A stretch of DNA of 64,000 nucleotides from Allocatelliglobosispora scoriae (GCF_014204945.1 NZ_JACHMN010000003.1:1178001-1242000), one strand, 5' to 3'. Counted from the first letter of the stretch, positions 23,867 to 33,232 are shown. The notes: generated by a model from the letters alone, not told the origin. Numbers and translations are program-made.

Positions 23867-25783
23867 TCAGCCGGTGCGGAGGCGGTGCAGGCGCAGCGCC
23901 AACTGGACCTCCAGCGCGCGCTCGGGGCGCTGCCAGTCGGGCCCGAGGAGCTGGCCGACGCGGTCGAGGCGCTGGGTGACCGTGTTGACGTGGACGTGGA
24001 GCTGCTCGGCGGCGCGGGCGAGGCTGCCCCCGGCGCCGAAATAGCACTCCAGCGTGTGGATCAGCGCCGTGCCCCGCCGCGCGTCGTAGTCGACGACCGG
24101 CCCGATCGTGCCGCCGAGGAAGCGCAGCACGTCGCGGTCGCCGCCCGCCGTCACCGCGCCGAGCAGCAGCCCGACGAAGCCCAGCTCCGCCGTCGAGGCG
24201 CCCTCGCCCGCGCGGCCGAGCGCGATGAGGGCGGTCACGCACCGGTCCGCCTCGACGTAGGCGGCGGCGAGGGCGGCGGGCGAGGAGGCGGGCCCGGACG
24301 AGCCCGCCGTCACCGGCCGGCCGACGACCCGGCCGAGCTCCTTCGCCACGGCGCGGGCCGCGGTCCCGGCGTCGCTGCCGGGCAGCATCAGCACGATCCG
24401 GCCGTCGCGGGCCGCCGCGAGCCCGGCCCGGGTCGCGGCGTAGGTCGCCGCCCACGACGCCGACCGCTGCCGCGCCGGTCCGGTGCCGGCCTCGTCGTCG
24501 CCGACGACCACGATCACGTGCGGTGCGTCGAGGTCGAGGCCGAGCCGCTTCGCCCGCGCACGCAGCGCGTCCGCGTCCCGGTCCGGGCGCGAAATAAGAT
24601 CATCGAGCAATTCGCCGCGTACGCGTCCCTCGGCCTCGGCGACGTTGCGGCGGAAGAGCAGCAGCAGTGCGGTGACGAGGGCCGCCCGTTCGAGGATCTG
24701 CTGGTCGGCGTCGGCGAGTTCGCGCTCGGGCCGCAGCACCAGGGCACCGAGGTTCTCCGCGCCCGCCACCACGGCCGAATACCACAGCGGGGGCGAACCG
24801 GCGCTGATCCTCCTGATCGCCCGCCCCTCGGCCCGGGAGGCCGACAGCGCCTCGGCGACGGCGGACGAATCCGGCTCGGCGATCTCGCCGACCATGGTGA
24901 GGCGGCGGCCGTCCGCGTCGAGCACGAGCAGGGCGCCGCCGAGGACCTCGGTGACGGCCGCGGCGACGTCCTCGACCCCGCCGCCGCGCAGCACGAGGGA
25001 GGTCATCCGGTCGTGGGCAGCCGCCGCGCGCTCCACGGACGAGCTGTGGGCCCGAATGACGGCGTTGGCGGCCGAGAGCTCGTCCAGCGCCGTTTGCGTC
25101 TCAGCGAGCAATCTAGCGGTGTCTATGGCGACGGCGGCGTGCGCGCCGAGGGAGACGAGCAGCGCCACCTCCTCCCGCGCGAACGGGCGGGCCGATCGGT
25201 TGGCCGCGAAGAGTACGCCGATCACCCGCGCACCGAGCCGCAGCGGTACGCCGAGGATGGCGACGAGCCCCTCCTCGCGTACCCCCTCGTCGATGTCCCC
25301 CAGGTGGCGGAAGCGCTCGTCCTCGCCGTAATTGGCGGTGGCGTAGGGCGTGCCGGTCTCCGCGACCAGACCGCCCAGGCCGGCCCCGAGCGGGAGCCGG
25401 AGCCGCTGGAAGCGGGCGGAGATCGACCCGTCGGTGACCCGCATGTAGGTGTCGCCGGTCTCGGGGTCGTTGAGGGTGAGGTAGGCGACGTCGGTGCCGA
25501 GCAGGCTGCGCGAGCGGTGCACGATCGCCCGCAGCACCCCGTCGAGATCGCGCAGCCCGGCCAGGTCGCTGGCGGTGTCGAAGAGCCCGGAGAGTTCGAG
25601 CTCGCGGCGGCGGCGGCGCTCCAGCAGGGCGCGGACCCGCAGCGCCACCACCTTCGCGTCGTCGAGGTCGGCGAGCTGCTCGGCGCTGAGCCCCTGCGCG
25701 CGGGCACCGACGAGCGGGCCCTCGAACTCGACCGGCGCGGCCTCCCGCTCCAGCAGTTCCAGCAGCTCCGTCAATGCCGACAT
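23867..25783 (-). CDS. GAF-domain PucR-family transcriptional regulator
   Basis: Probable DNA-binding activator. The 638-residue protein has a GAF-like sensory region (about 60-200, with LGAGLGGLVAETGTPY and GVPLRLGARVIGVLFAANR), a middle region like PucR/CdaR GGDEF-related domains (HVIVVVGDDEAGTG), and a C-terminal HTH_30: TLECYFGAGGSLARAAEQLH followed by VHVNTVTQRLDRV. The start at ATG 25783 fits conservation; an ATG at 25792 is also possible. It lies 11 nt after the 3-hydroxybutyrate dehydrogenase gene on the same strand, so the two form an operon and it may control use of that or a related compound. Confidence 0.85.
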   Translation of the reverse strand: MSALTELLELLEREAAPVEFEGPLVGARAQGLSAEQLADLDDAKVVALRVRALLERRRRRELELSGLFDTASDLAGLRDLDGVLRAIVHRSRSLLGTDVAYLTLNDPETGDTYMRVTDGSISARFQRLRLPLGAGLGGLVAETGTPYATANYGEDERFRHLGDIDEGVREEGLVAILGVPLRLGARVIGVLFAANRSARPFAREEVALLVSLGAHAAVAIDTARLLAETQTALDELSAANAVIRAHSSSVERAAAAHDRMTSLVLRGGGVEDVAAAVTEVLGGALLVLDADGRRLTMVGEIAEPDSSAVAEALSASRAEGRAIRRISAGSPPLWYSAVVAGAENLGALVLRPERELADADQQILERAALVTALLLLFRRNVAEAEGRVRGELLDDLISRPDRDADALRARAKRLGLDLDAPHVIVVVGDDEAGTGPARQRSASWAATYAATRAGLAAARDGRIVLMLPGSDAGTAARAVAKELGRVVGRPVTAGSSGPASSPAALAAAYVEADRCVTALIALGRAGEGASTAELGFVGLLLGAVTAGGDRDVLRFLGGTIGPVVDYDARRGTALIHTLECYFGAGGSLARAAEQLHVHVNTVTQRLDRVGQLLGPDWQRPERALEVQLALRLHRLRTG

Positions 25784-25794
25784 GCGGAGCATTC

Positions 25795-26571
25795 TTAATG
25801 AGCGGTCCATCCGCCGTCCATCGCGATGGACGCGCCCGTGATGAAAGCCGCCGCCGGTGTGCACAGGTACGCCATCAGTTCGGCCACCTCGTCCGGTTCG
25901 ATCAGCCGTTTGATGGCCGAACGGACGAGCATGATCTTCTCGATCACCTCGGTCTCGGGGATCCCGTGCGCCGTCGCCTGATCCGCGATCTGCCCCTCCA
26001 CCAGCGGCGTCCGGACGTAGGACGGGTTGATGCAGTTCACCGTCACCCCGTGCGGCGCCGCCTCCAGGGCCACGGTCTTCGACAACCCCTCCAGTCCGTG
26101 CTTGGCGGAGACGTAGGCCGACTTGAAGGGCGAGGCCCGCAGCCCGTGTACCGAGGAGATGTTGACGATCCGGCCCCAGCCGTTGGCGTACATGTGGGGT
26201 AGCGCGTGCCGGATGAGCAGGAACGGGGCGTGCAGCATCACCCGCTGGATGTAGGCGAAGCGATCCGGCGGGAACGCCTCGACCGGCGCCACGTGCTGCA
26301 GCCCGGCGTTGTTGACGACGATGTCGATCGCGGCCGGGATCGCGTCGAGCGCGTCGGCGTCGGCGTCGGCGAGGTCCACGGTGATCGCCACCCCGCCGGT
26401 CTCGGCCGCCACCCGGCTCGCCGTTTCGGTGTCGCGGTCCACCACCAGCACCGTCGCACCCGCGGCGGCCAGCCTCAGGGCGCAGGCCCGGCCGATCCCG
26501 CTGCCCGCACCGGTCACCAGCGCGGTCCGGCCGGACAGGGCCAGCCGTACCACCGGCGTTGTCGTCGTCAT
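25795..26571 (-). CDS. 3-hydroxybutyrate dehydrogenase (SDR family)
   Basis: NAD-dependent interconversion of 3-hydroxybutyrate and acetoacetate, used in ketone-body or polyhydroxybutyrate breakdown. The 258-residue classical SDR has the cofactor motif TGAGSGIGRA (residues about 19-28), NNAG, catalytic Ser (NISSVHG) and YVSAK. HGLRASPFKSAYVSAKHG and NPSYVRTPLVEGQI are specific to 3-hydroxybutyrate dehydrogenases. TAACTT on the minus strand (26580-26585) is 8 nt from the ATG, a possible -10. Confidence 0.88.
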   Translation of the reverse strand: MTTTTPVVRLALSGRTALVTGAGSGIGRACALRLAAAGATVLVVDRDTETASRVAAETGGVAITVDLADADADALDAIPAAIDIVVNNAGLQHVAPVEAFPPDRFAYIQRVMLHAPFLLIRHALPHMYANGWGRIVNISSVHGLRASPFKSAYVSAKHGLEGLSKTVALEAAPHGVTVNCINPSYVRTPLVEGQIADQATAHGIPETEVIEKIMLVRSAIKRLIEPDEVAELMAYLCTPAAAFITGASIAMDGGWTAH

Positions 26572-26673
26572 GGCGCTTGAAGTTACGAGCGGATGACTGC
26601 CGGGCACATGGGCGCCGGACACATAACTGCGGGGGGCGCTGTGTGGAGATGCTGAAGTGTCACACCGCTGCCG

Positions 26674-26679
26674 TAGGGT
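26674..26679 (+). promoter_or_regulatory. -10 box for leaderless ruvC
   Basis: TAGGGT ends 7 nt before the ruvC ATG 26687, and there is no ribosome-binding site. Confidence 0.5.
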
Positions 26680-26686
26680 TTCGTGA

Positions 26687-27205
26687 ATGCTGCGGGTGCT
26701 CGGTGTGGACCCTGGATTGACCAGGTGCGGGGTGGGGATCGTCGAGGGGGTTCCCGGGCGTCCGTGCACGATGGTGCACTACGAGGTGGTCCACAGTGAC
26801 CCCGACGAGGAGCTGGCCCATCGGCTGCTGCGCCTTGACCGCCGCTTCGCCGAGCTGATCACGGAGTTCGCCCCGGCGAGCGTCGCCGTCGAGCGGGTCT
26901 TCGCGCAGAACAACGTCGGCACCGTCATGGGCACCGCCCAGGCCGGCGCGATCGCGATCGTCGCCGGTGCCCGGGCCGGGCTGCCCGTCACGCTCTACAC
27001 GCCGAGCGAGGTCAAGGCGGCCGTCACCGGCTCCGGCTCGGCCGACAAGGCCCAGGTGACACTGATGGTCACGCGGCTGCTGAAGCTGGCGGCCCCGCCC
27101 CGCCCCGCCGATGCCGCCGACGCGCTGGCCCTGGCGATCTGCCACGTCTGGCGCGGTGGCACCCGGGACAAGCTCGCCGCCGCGCTCAAGGCCGCTCGGC
27201 GCTGA
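26687..27205 (+). CDS. ruvC: Holliday junction resolvase RuvC
   Basis: Cuts four-way DNA junctions symmetrically during recombination repair, working with RuvAB. The 172-residue RNase H-fold protein keeps the acidic active site: D8 (LGVDPGLTRCG), E69 (AVERVFAQNN) and the C-terminal pair in ADAADALALAICH (about D143, D146). First gene of ruvCAB; a 85-nt gap to ruvA contains a second possible promoter. Confidence 0.97.
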   Translation: MLRVLGVDPGLTRCGVGIVEGVPGRPCTMVHYEVVHSDPDEELAHRLLRLDRRFAELITEFAPASVAVERVFAQNNVGTVMGTAQAGAIAIVAGARAGLPVTLYTPSEVKAAVTGSGSADKAQVTLMVTRLLKLAAPPRPADAADALALAICHVWRGGTRDKLAAALKAARR

Positions 27206-27261
27206 CCGGCATCCGGCACCGGCGGGGCTCTGCGGCGGACGCGGGCGGGCGTATTACTGTG

Positions 27262-27277
27262 TCGTACACGTGTGCTG
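27262..27277 (+). promoter_or_regulatory. Possible degenerate SOS box before ruvA
   Basis: TCGTACACGTGTGCTG matches TCGAAC-N4-GTTCGA imperfectly (three or more mismatches) around the palindrome ACACGTGT. It lies beside TATTAC at 27252, a possible -10. ruvCAB is SOS-controlled in many bacteria; this site is weak. Confidence 0.2.
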
Positions 27278-27290
27278 GGAGGGGTTCGAC

Positions 27291-27893
27291 ATGATCGCGA
27301 GCGTGGCGGGGCAGGTCACCTCGATCGGCGCCGAGAGTGCCGTCGTCGAGGTCGGCGGGGTGGGGCTGGCCGTCCACTGCACGCCCGGCACGCTCGCCTC
27401 GCTCCGGCTCGGCGCACCGGCCCGGCTCTCGACCAGCCTCATCGTCCGCGAGGACTCGCTCACCCTCTACGGCTTCCCCGACGACGCCGAGCGCAGCCTC
27501 TTCGAGGTGCTGCAGACCGTCAGCGGTGTGGGCCCCCGGGTCGCGCAGGCCGTGCTCGCGGTGCACCCGCCCGACGTGGTGCGCACCGCCATCGCCTCCG
27601 GCGACGTCTCGACCCTGACCCGGGTGCCCGGCATCGGCAAGAAGGGCGCGGAGCGGATCATCCTGGAGCTCCGCGACAAGATCGGCCCGGTGGTGCCGGG
27701 TGCCCTGGCTACCGGGGTGCCCCGGCAGATGGCCTGGCAGGACCAGGTGCGCCAGGGACTCGTCGGGCTGGGCTGGACCCCCAGCCAGGCCGATTCGGCG
27801 ATCTCCGCCGTGGCTGAGGGCATCGACGGGCCCACGCCGCCCGTCCCCGACCTGCTGCGGCAGGCGATCAAGCTGCTGGGTAAGGCACGATGA
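27291..27893 (+). CDS. ruvA: Holliday junction DNA helicase subunit RuvA
   Basis: Tetramer that binds the junction and loads RuvB. The 200-residue protein has the N-terminal OB fold ([25 protein letters not shown]), HhH motifs [13 protein letters not shown] and [19 protein letters not shown], and a C-terminal RuvB-contacting domain ([15 protein letters not shown]). ATG 27291 follows GGGAGGGG. It overlaps ruvB by 4 nt. Confidence 0.97.
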   Translation: MIASVAGQVTSIGAESAVVEVGGVGLAVHCTPGTLASLRLGAPARLSTSLIVREDSLTLYGFPDDAERSLFEVLQTVSGVGPRVAQAVLAVHPPDVVRTAIASGDVSTLTRVPGIGKKGAERIILELRDKIGPVVPGALATGVPRQMAWQDQVRQGLVGLGWTPSQADSAISAVAEGIDGPTPPVPDLLRQAIKLLGKAR

Positions 27894-28972
27894 CCGCCGA
27901 GTCCCTCGTCAACCCGATCGCGACCGCCGAGGAGCGCGACGCCGAGGCGTCGGTGCGGCCCAAGCGGCTCGCCGAGTTCGTCGCCCAGGAGCGGGTCCGC
28001 GAGCAGCTCGAAGTGCTGCTGCACAGCGCGCTGCGCCGCGGCACGCCGCCCGATCACATCCTCTTCTCCGGCTCGCCCGGTCTCGGCAAGACCACCCTCG
28101 CCATGATCGTCGCGGCGGAGCTCGGCGGCGGGCTGCGGATGACCTCGGGCCCCGCGATCGAGCGCTCCGGCGACCTCGCCGCCGTGCTGACCAGCCTCCA
28201 GGCCGGCGATGTGCTCTTCATCGACGAGATCCACCGCATCGCCAAGCCGGCCGAGGAGCTGCTCTACTCCGCGATGGAGGACTTCCGGGTCGACGTCATC
28301 GTCGGCAAGGGTCCGGGCGCCACCGCCATCCCGCTCGACGTGGAGCCGTTCACGCTGGTCGGGGCCACGACCCGGTCGGGGCTGCTGACGGGTCCGATGC
28401 GGGACCGGTTCGGGTTCGTCGGGCACCTCGAGTTCTATTCGGGGCACGAGCTCGCGGCGCTGCTGATGCGCTCGGCGCGGATTCTCGGCGTCCCGGTGGA
28501 GCAGGACGGGATCGTCGAGATCGCCGGGCGGTCGCGGGGCACACCACGCATCGCCAACCGGCTGCTGCGCCGGGTTCGCGACTTCGCCGAGCTGCGGGCC
28601 GACGGGGTGGTGACGCTCGCGACGGCGCAGGCGGCGCTCAAGGTCTACGACGTCGACGCCATCGGGCTGGACCGGCTCGACAAGGCGGTCCTGATGGCAC
28701 TCGTCTCGTCGTTCGGCGGCGGGCCGGTCGGGGTCTCGACGCTCGCCGTCGCGGTGGGGGAGCAGCCGGACACCGTCGCCGAGGTCTGCGAGCCCTTCCT
28801 GGTCAGGGCAGGTCTGCTCGCGCGTACGCCGCGGGGTCGGGTGGCGACGCCGGCAGCGTGGCGGCACCTCGGGCTGATCCCGCCACCGAGCGCAAATGGT
28901 ATCTTTTCGGGCGGCGTCGGAGCGGCGCCCGACCTGTTCACCGCCGACGACGAGGCCGACGATCGTCCGTGA
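27890..28972 (+). CDS. ruvB: Holliday junction branch migration ATPase RuvB
   Basis: Hexameric AAA+ motor that drives branch migration. The 360-residue protein has Walker [10 protein letters not shown] (61-69), Walker B FIDEIHR (D112, E113), sensor GATTRSG, the arginine-finger region GPMRDRFGF, and a winged-helix C-terminus. The ATGA overlap with ruvA indicates coupled translation. A 136-nt gap to yajC ends the operon or carries a new promoter. Confidence 0.98.
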   Translation: MTAESLVNPIATAEERDAEASVRPKRLAEFVAQERVREQLEVLLHSALRRGTPPDHILFSGSPGLGKTTLAMIVAAELGGGLRMTSGPAIERSGDLAAVLTSLQAGDVLFIDEIHRIAKPAEELLYSAMEDFRVDVIVGKGPGATAIPLDVEPFTLVGATTRSGLLTGPMRDRFGFVGHLEFYSGHELAALLMRSARILGVPVEQDGIVEIAGRSRGTPRIANRLLRRVRDFAELRADGVVTLATAQAALKVYDVDAIGLDRLDKAVLMALVSSFGGGPVGVSTLAVAVGEQPDTVAEVCEPFLVRAGLLARTPRGRVATPAAWRHLGLIPPPSANGIFSGGVGAAPDLFTADDEADDRP

Positions 28973-29108
28973 CCGGACTGTGATCTGTGCCGGGATGTGG
29001 AGATCCCCGGCGAACCGACTAGACTCGCCGCGGTCCGAACGGACGAACACGAATGCCACCGCCGGTGATTTTCATGTCACGGTGGGGTGAGATCGGAAGG
29101 TCCCCGAC

Positions 29109-29474
29109 GTGAATATTGCGGAAGCAGCCCAGGGCGGCGGCTCGTACATGACGCTGCTGTTCTTCGCAGCCATGGCGTTGCTCATGTATTTCATGATCAT
29201 CCGGCCGAACAACAAGCGGCGCCGCGAGGCCGCGGAGCTGCAGAACAGCGTCTCCGCCGGTGACAAGGTGATCACCGTGGTCGGTCTGCACGGTACAGTC
29301 GTCGCCGTGGACAGCGAGGCCGGCACGGTCACGCTGGAGATCGCTCCCGGTGTCAACACCGTCCACGAGCGCGCGGCGATCGGCCGGGTCATCAAGGCCG
29401 AGAACGCCGAGGAAGCTCCCGCCGTCGAAGCGACCGCGACCAGCGCCGAAGACGTGGTTCAACCCGGTCGTTGA
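29109..29474 (+). CDS. yajC: Preprotein translocase subunit YajC
   Basis: Small accessory subunit of the SecDF-YajC complex. The 121-residue protein has one N-terminal TM helix (MTLLFFAAMALLMYFMIIRP, residues 14-33), the family KRRREAAELQNSVSAGDKVIT motif, and a cytoplasmic beta domain. The C-terminal 20 residues are acidic/Ala-rich. GTG 29109 follows CGGAAGG. It is the first of yajC-secD-secF. Confidence 0.95.
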   Translation: MNIAEAAQGGGSYMTLLFFAAMALLMYFMIIRPNNKRRREAAELQNSVSAGDKVITVVGLHGTVVAVDSEAGTVTLEIAPGVNTVHERAAIGRVIKAENAEEAPAVEATATSAEDVVQPGR

Positions 29475-29502
29475 CCGGTGATCATTTAATCCACCGCGAC
29501 GT

Positions 29503-29535
29503 GCCACACCCTCACGTTCCGACGTAGGGTGTGGC
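29503..29535 (+). other. Hairpin between yajC and secD
   Basis: Perfect 10-bp stem (GCCACACCCT, 29503-29512, with 29526-29535) and a 13-nt loop, 38 nt before the secD ribosome-binding site. It may lower readthrough or set the yajC/secD ratio. Confidence 0.55.
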
Positions 29536-29590
29536 GCACGCCTCTCACCCCGTGCTCCCACACGGTTTGACCCAAGGAGACAAGACAGCC

Positions 29591-31483
29591 GTGGCACCAC
29601 CTCAGGGACAGATGCGCCCCGGGCGGCAACTCGCCGTGCTCGGGGCCATTTTCGTCGTCCTCTACGCCATCGTTTTCCTCGGCGGCACGGGCAGCTTTCA
29701 GGACAGGTTGAAGCCGCAGCTCGGCCTCGACCTGGTGGGCGGCACGCGAGTGACGCTGCAGGCCGTGACGTCTGACGGCAGCCAGATCGACCCGCAGAAG
29801 CTCGAGGAGGCCCGACAGATCATCGAGGATCGGGTCAACGGCAAGGGCGTCAGCGAAGCCGAAGTCGTCACCGACGGCTCGGACAACATCGTGATCTCGG
29901 TGCCCGGCCAGAACAACGACTCGGTGAAGGACGTCGGCCAGCCGGCCAAGATGCTCTTCCGCAAGGTCATCAACATCACCAACGGTGGCGGCATGGCCCC
30001 GCCGTCGACCGCGTCGCCGAGCCCCTCGGTCAGCGGCTCGGCCAAGCCCAGCGCCTCCGGCTCCGCGAAGCCGAGCGTTTCGGGCTCGGCCAAGCCGAGT
30101 GCGACGCCGTCCGCGGGCGGCAGCGGTGGTGGCGGTGCGGCAGCGTCGGCCACGCCGACCCCGACGCCCACGCCCACCCCGAGTGCCAGCGCCCCCGCCG
30201 CCGCCGTGGGCAAGGTGCCGACGCTCGACGAGGTCAAGGCGAAGGTCGGTGCCACCGCGTGGAACGCGGCGAGCGCCCTCACCGCCGTCGGCGACCCGAC
30301 CGCCAACCCCGAGATCGGGCTCACCCTGGCGCCGTTCAGCAAGCTCACCGGCCCCGAGGTCGGTGTGCTGCCGGTGACGATGCAGTTCAACGTGCCGCAG
30401 ATCAACTGCGAGCAGCTCGACAAGCGCTTCGCGGGCTCGATCGACGATCCGAAGAAGCAGGCTGTCGCCTGCCAGTCGGGTGGCAAGTACCTGCTCGACG
30501 TCGCCAAGGTCGAGGGCATCGACATCGACAGCGCGAGCCCGCAGCTGGCCCAGAACGGCCAGTGGGAGGTCGCGCTGAACTTCACCAGCGACGGCACCAG
30601 CAAGTGGACCAAGCTCACCGGTGAGGCGTTCCGCAACGACGTCGACCCGAAGTGCGAGCAGGCAGCCCTCGGCGACCAGGGCAAGTGCCTCGTCGCGGTC
30701 GTCCTCGACAACACCGTCATCTCGGCACCGCAGATCCTCGGTGTGCTGAGCAGCCAGTCCTCGATCAGCGGCAGCTTCAACTCCGCGAGCGCGCAGGACC
30801 TGGCGAACAAGCTCAACTTCGGTGCCCTGCCGCTGTCGTTCGTGTCGCGTGACTCCCAGTCGATCACGGCGACGCTCGGCAGCGAGCACCTCAAGGCGGG
30901 TCTGCTCGCGGCCGGTATCGGCATGCTGCTCGTCGCGATCTACGCGTTCTTCTACTACCGCCTCCTGGGCTCGGTCATCTTCCTCTCGCTGATCCTGTCG
31001 GGTCTGCTCGTCTTCGGCGCCCTCGTGGTGCTGGGTCGGGAGATGGGCTTCACCCTCACCCTGGCGGGTATCGCCGGCTTCATCGTCTCCCTCGGTGTGG
31101 CCGCCGACTCCTTCGTCATCTACTTCGAGAGACTCAAGGACGAGATCCGCGAGGGTCGGACGCCGCGCAGTGCGGTGCCCCGGGCCTGGCAGCGGGCGCG
31201 CAAGACGATCCTCACCGCCAACGCGGTCTCGATCATGGCGGCCGTCGTGCTCTACCTGGTCTCCAGCGGTCCGGTGAAGGGCTTCGCCTTCGCGCTGGGC
31301 CTGGCGACGGTCCTCGACCTCGTGGTGGTCTTCCTCTTCCGTCACCCGATCATGACCATGTTCGCCAGCACCAAGGCCTTCCTCTCGCCGAAGGTCAGTG
31401 GTTTGGGTCGAGTGCTGCACCAGCGCAATACTGATGACGATGAGTCCGTCGGCACCCGCCGCATGCGGACCAAGGAGGCCTGA
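29591..31483 (+). CDS. secD: Protein translocase subunit SecD
   Basis: Proton-driven partner of SecYEG that pulls exported proteins across the membrane. The 630-residue protein has TM1 (about 16-35), the signature LGLDLVGGTRVTLQ, a periplasmic P1 domain, and five C-terminal TM helices including VSLGVAADSFVIYFERLKDEIREG. A roughly 75-residue Ser/Pro/Thr/Ala/Gly stretch (about 131-207) with repeats such as SGSAKPS and TPTPTPTP is inserted in P1. GTG 29591 follows AAGGAGA; an upstream ATG-like start in the same frame lacks a ribosome-binding site. Confidence 0.96.
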   Translation: MAPPQGQMRPGRQLAVLGAIFVVLYAIVFLGGTGSFQDRLKPQLGLDLVGGTRVTLQAVTSDGSQIDPQKLEEARQIIEDRVNGKGVSEAEVVTDGSDNIVISVPGQNNDSVKDVGQPAKMLFRKVINITNGGGMAPPSTASPSPSVSGSAKPSASGSAKPSVSGSAKPSATPSAGGSGGGGAAASATPTPTPTPTPSASAPAAAVGKVPTLDEVKAKVGATAWNAASALTAVGDPTANPEIGLTLAPFSKLTGPEVGVLPVTMQFNVPQINCEQLDKRFAGSIDDPKKQAVACQSGGKYLLDVAKVEGIDIDSASPQLAQNGQWEVALNFTSDGTSKWTKLTGEAFRNDVDPKCEQAALGDQGKCLVAVVLDNTVISAPQILGVLSSQSSISGSFNSASAQDLANKLNFGALPLSFVSRDSQSITATLGSEHLKAGLLAAGIGMLLVAIYAFFYYRLLGSVIFLSLILSGLLVFGALVVLGREMGFTLTLAGIAGFIVSLGVAADSFVIYFERLKDEIREGRTPRSAVPRAWQRARKTILTANAVSIMAAVVLYLVSSGPVKGFAFALGLATVLDLVVVFLFRHPIMTMFASTKAFLSPKVSGLGRVLHQRNTDDDESVGTRRMRTKEA

Positions 31484-31485
31484 CA

Positions 31486-32616
31486 ATGAGCAACACGGGT
31501 CTTGCGACTCGCCTCTACCGGGGCGAGGCCGGTCTCAACATCGTCGGCAAGCGGCGGATCTGGTTCTCGGTCGCCGGCGTCCTGCTGGTGGCAGCGATCC
31601 TGAGCCTGACGCTGGTGGGCTTCACCGCCGGCATCGAGTTCGAGGGCGGCAACGAGTTCCAGGTGCCGGCCTCGGTCGGCAGTGTCACCCAGGCGGAGGA
31701 CGCCGTCGGCAAGGCGGTCACCGCGGTCTCCGCGTCCGACGCCGAGCCGGGGCACGTCGTCTCCTCGCAGCGGGTGGGTGACTCGATCTACTCGATCCGC
31801 ACCTCGACGCTCACGACGGAGCAGACACTCGCGGCGAAGCAGCAGATCGCCACGGCGCTGGGAATCCCGGCCGACCAGATCGGTGAGAGCACCGTCTCGC
31901 CGTCCTTCGGTGGGCAGGTCACCCGGCAGGCCATCATCGGTCTCGTCGTCTTCCTGCTGGTGGTGACGGTCTTCCTGGTGTTCCGTTTCGAGTGGCGGAT
32001 GGCGGTGGCGGCGCTCGCGTCGCTCGCCTTCGACCTGCTCGCGACGGCGACCGTCTACGCGCTGGTCGGGTTCGAGGTGACGCCGTCGACCGTCATCGGC
32101 TTCCTGACGATCCTCGGCTTCGCGCTCTACGACGTCGTCGTCGTCTTCGACAAGGTCCAGGAGAACACCCGGGGCATCACCGGCAGTGCGACCCAGACCT
32201 ATGCGGAGGCGGCAAACCTCGCCGTCAACCAGACCCTGATGCGCTCCATCAACACCGGTCTGGTCGCCCTGCTCCCCGTCGGCGGCCTGCTCTTCATCGG
32301 CGCCGGTCTGCTCGGTGCGGGCACCCTGAAGGACCTCGGTCTGGTGCTCTTCATCGGTATGGGCACCGCGGTCTACTCCTCGATCTTCTTCGCGACCCCG
32401 GTCCTCGTGGCGCTCAAGTCGATCGAGCCGAAGATCGCCAACCACACCCAGCGGGTGCTGGCCCGCCGGGCCGGCCTCGCGGCGAAGGCGGCCGAGCCGG
32501 CCACCGCCGTCGCGCAGCCCGTGGGTGAGCCGGTCGCGGCCGGTGCGCCGAAGCCGGGCGCCAAGCCCGCTCGCCGCCCGTCCAACACGCGGCCGTCGGC
32601 ACCGAAGCGTCGCTGA
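31486..32616 (+). CDS. secF: Protein translocase subunit SecF
   Basis: Forms the SecDF complex with the preceding gene (2-nt gap, AGGAGG overlaps the secD end). The 376-residue protein has TM1, the signature FTAGIEFEGGNEFQV, and C-terminal helices with GFLTILGFALYDVVVVFDKVQENTRG. The last 50 residues are basic and Pro/Ala-rich, as in other actinomycetes. A strong hairpin follows. Confidence 0.96.
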   Translation: MSNTGLATRLYRGEAGLNIVGKRRIWFSVAGVLLVAAILSLTLVGFTAGIEFEGGNEFQVPASVGSVTQAEDAVGKAVTAVSASDAEPGHVVSSQRVGDSIYSIRTSTLTTEQTLAAKQQIATALGIPADQIGESTVSPSFGGQVTRQAIIGLVVFLLVVTVFLVFRFEWRMAVAALASLAFDLLATATVYALVGFEVTPSTVIGFLTILGFALYDVVVVFDKVQENTRGITGSATQTYAEAANLAVNQTLMRSINTGLVALLPVGGLLFIGAGLLGAGTLKDLGLVLFIGMGTAVYSSIFFATPVLVALKSIEPKIANHTQRVLARRAGLAAKAAEPATAVAQPVGEPVAAGAPKPGAKPARRPSNTRPSAPKRR

Positions 32617-32629
32617 CACAGCACGTGTC

Positions 32630-32663
32630 AAGGGGCCCGCTCACCTCGGTGAGCGGGCCCCTT
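32630..32663 (+). terminator. Terminator of yajC-secDF
   Basis: Perfect 16-bp stem (32630-32645 with 32648-32663, AAGGGGCCCGCTCACC arm) with a minimal loop, 14 nt after secF. The apt -10 box begins on its last base. Confidence 0.8.
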
Positions 32664-32668
32664 ACGCT
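32663..32668 (+). promoter_or_regulatory. -10 box for leaderless apt
   Basis: TACGCT ends 6 nt before GTG 32675; there is no ribosome-binding site. The -35 region would lie inside the secF terminator. Confidence 0.5.
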
Positions 32669-32674
32669 TACCCG

Positions 32675-33232
32675 GTGACTGACGAGCTGACTGGCGACAG
32701 CGGACCCGGGGTGGCGGCCCTCGTGGCGAGCCGCGTCGTGGACGTGCCCGATTTCCCCAAGCCCGGGATCCTCTTCAAGGACCTCACGCCGCTCTTCGCG
32801 GACGGCCCGGTCTTCCGCCAGGTGATCGATGTGATCATCGCCCATCACGGCGGCCGTGGCGGGTTCGACGTCGTGGTCGGTGTCGAGGCGCGCGGGTTCG
32901 TCATCGCCGCCGCCCTCGCCTACGCCTCGGGTGTCGGGGTCGTGCCGGTCCGCAAGGCGGGCAAGCTGCCCCGGGTGGCCCACTCCGCCACCTACGACCT
33001 GGAGTACGGCACGGCGACCCTGGAGATCAGCGAGGGTGCCTTCACCCCCGGCCAGCGGGTGCTCGTCGTCGACGACGTCCTCGCCACGGGCGGCACCGCC
33101 GAGGCGACCCTGGACCTGGTCGCCCGGGCCGGCGGGGTCGTCTGCGGCTTCACCGTCCTGATGGAGCTGGCCTTCCTCGCCGGGCGCGACCGGCTCCCCG
33201 GCTGCGACGTCCACGCGCTGATGACCGTCTGA
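32675..33232 (+). CDS. apt: Adenine phosphoribosyltransferase
   Basis: Salvages adenine to AMP using PRPP. The 185-residue type I phosphoribosyltransferase shows VPDFPKPGILFKDLTPL (adenine/hood region), VVGVEARGF, RKAGKLPR and the PRPP loop VLVVDDVLATGGTAEA. It sits between secF and rsh, as in other actinomycetes. Start at GTG 32675 is supported by the -10 box 6 nt upstream. Confidence 0.95.
   Translation: MTDELTGDSGPGVAALVASRVVDVPDFPKPGILFKDLTPLFADGPVFRQVIDVIIAHHGGRGGFDVVVGVEARGFVIAAALAYASGVGVVPVRKAGKLPRVAHSATYDLEYGTATLEISEGAFTPGQRVLVVDDVLATGGTAEATLDLVARAGGVVCGFTVLMELAFLAGRDRLPGCDVHALMTV

Noticed and set aside
27262-27277. Strong LexA control of ruvAB
   Set aside because: The candidate box has at least three mismatches, and no box lies before ruvC. 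Kept only as a low-confidence feature.
29040-29100. Structured RNA in the yajC leader (CCACC...GGTGG)
   Set aside because: Pairing is short and interrupted; nothing matches a known RNA family.
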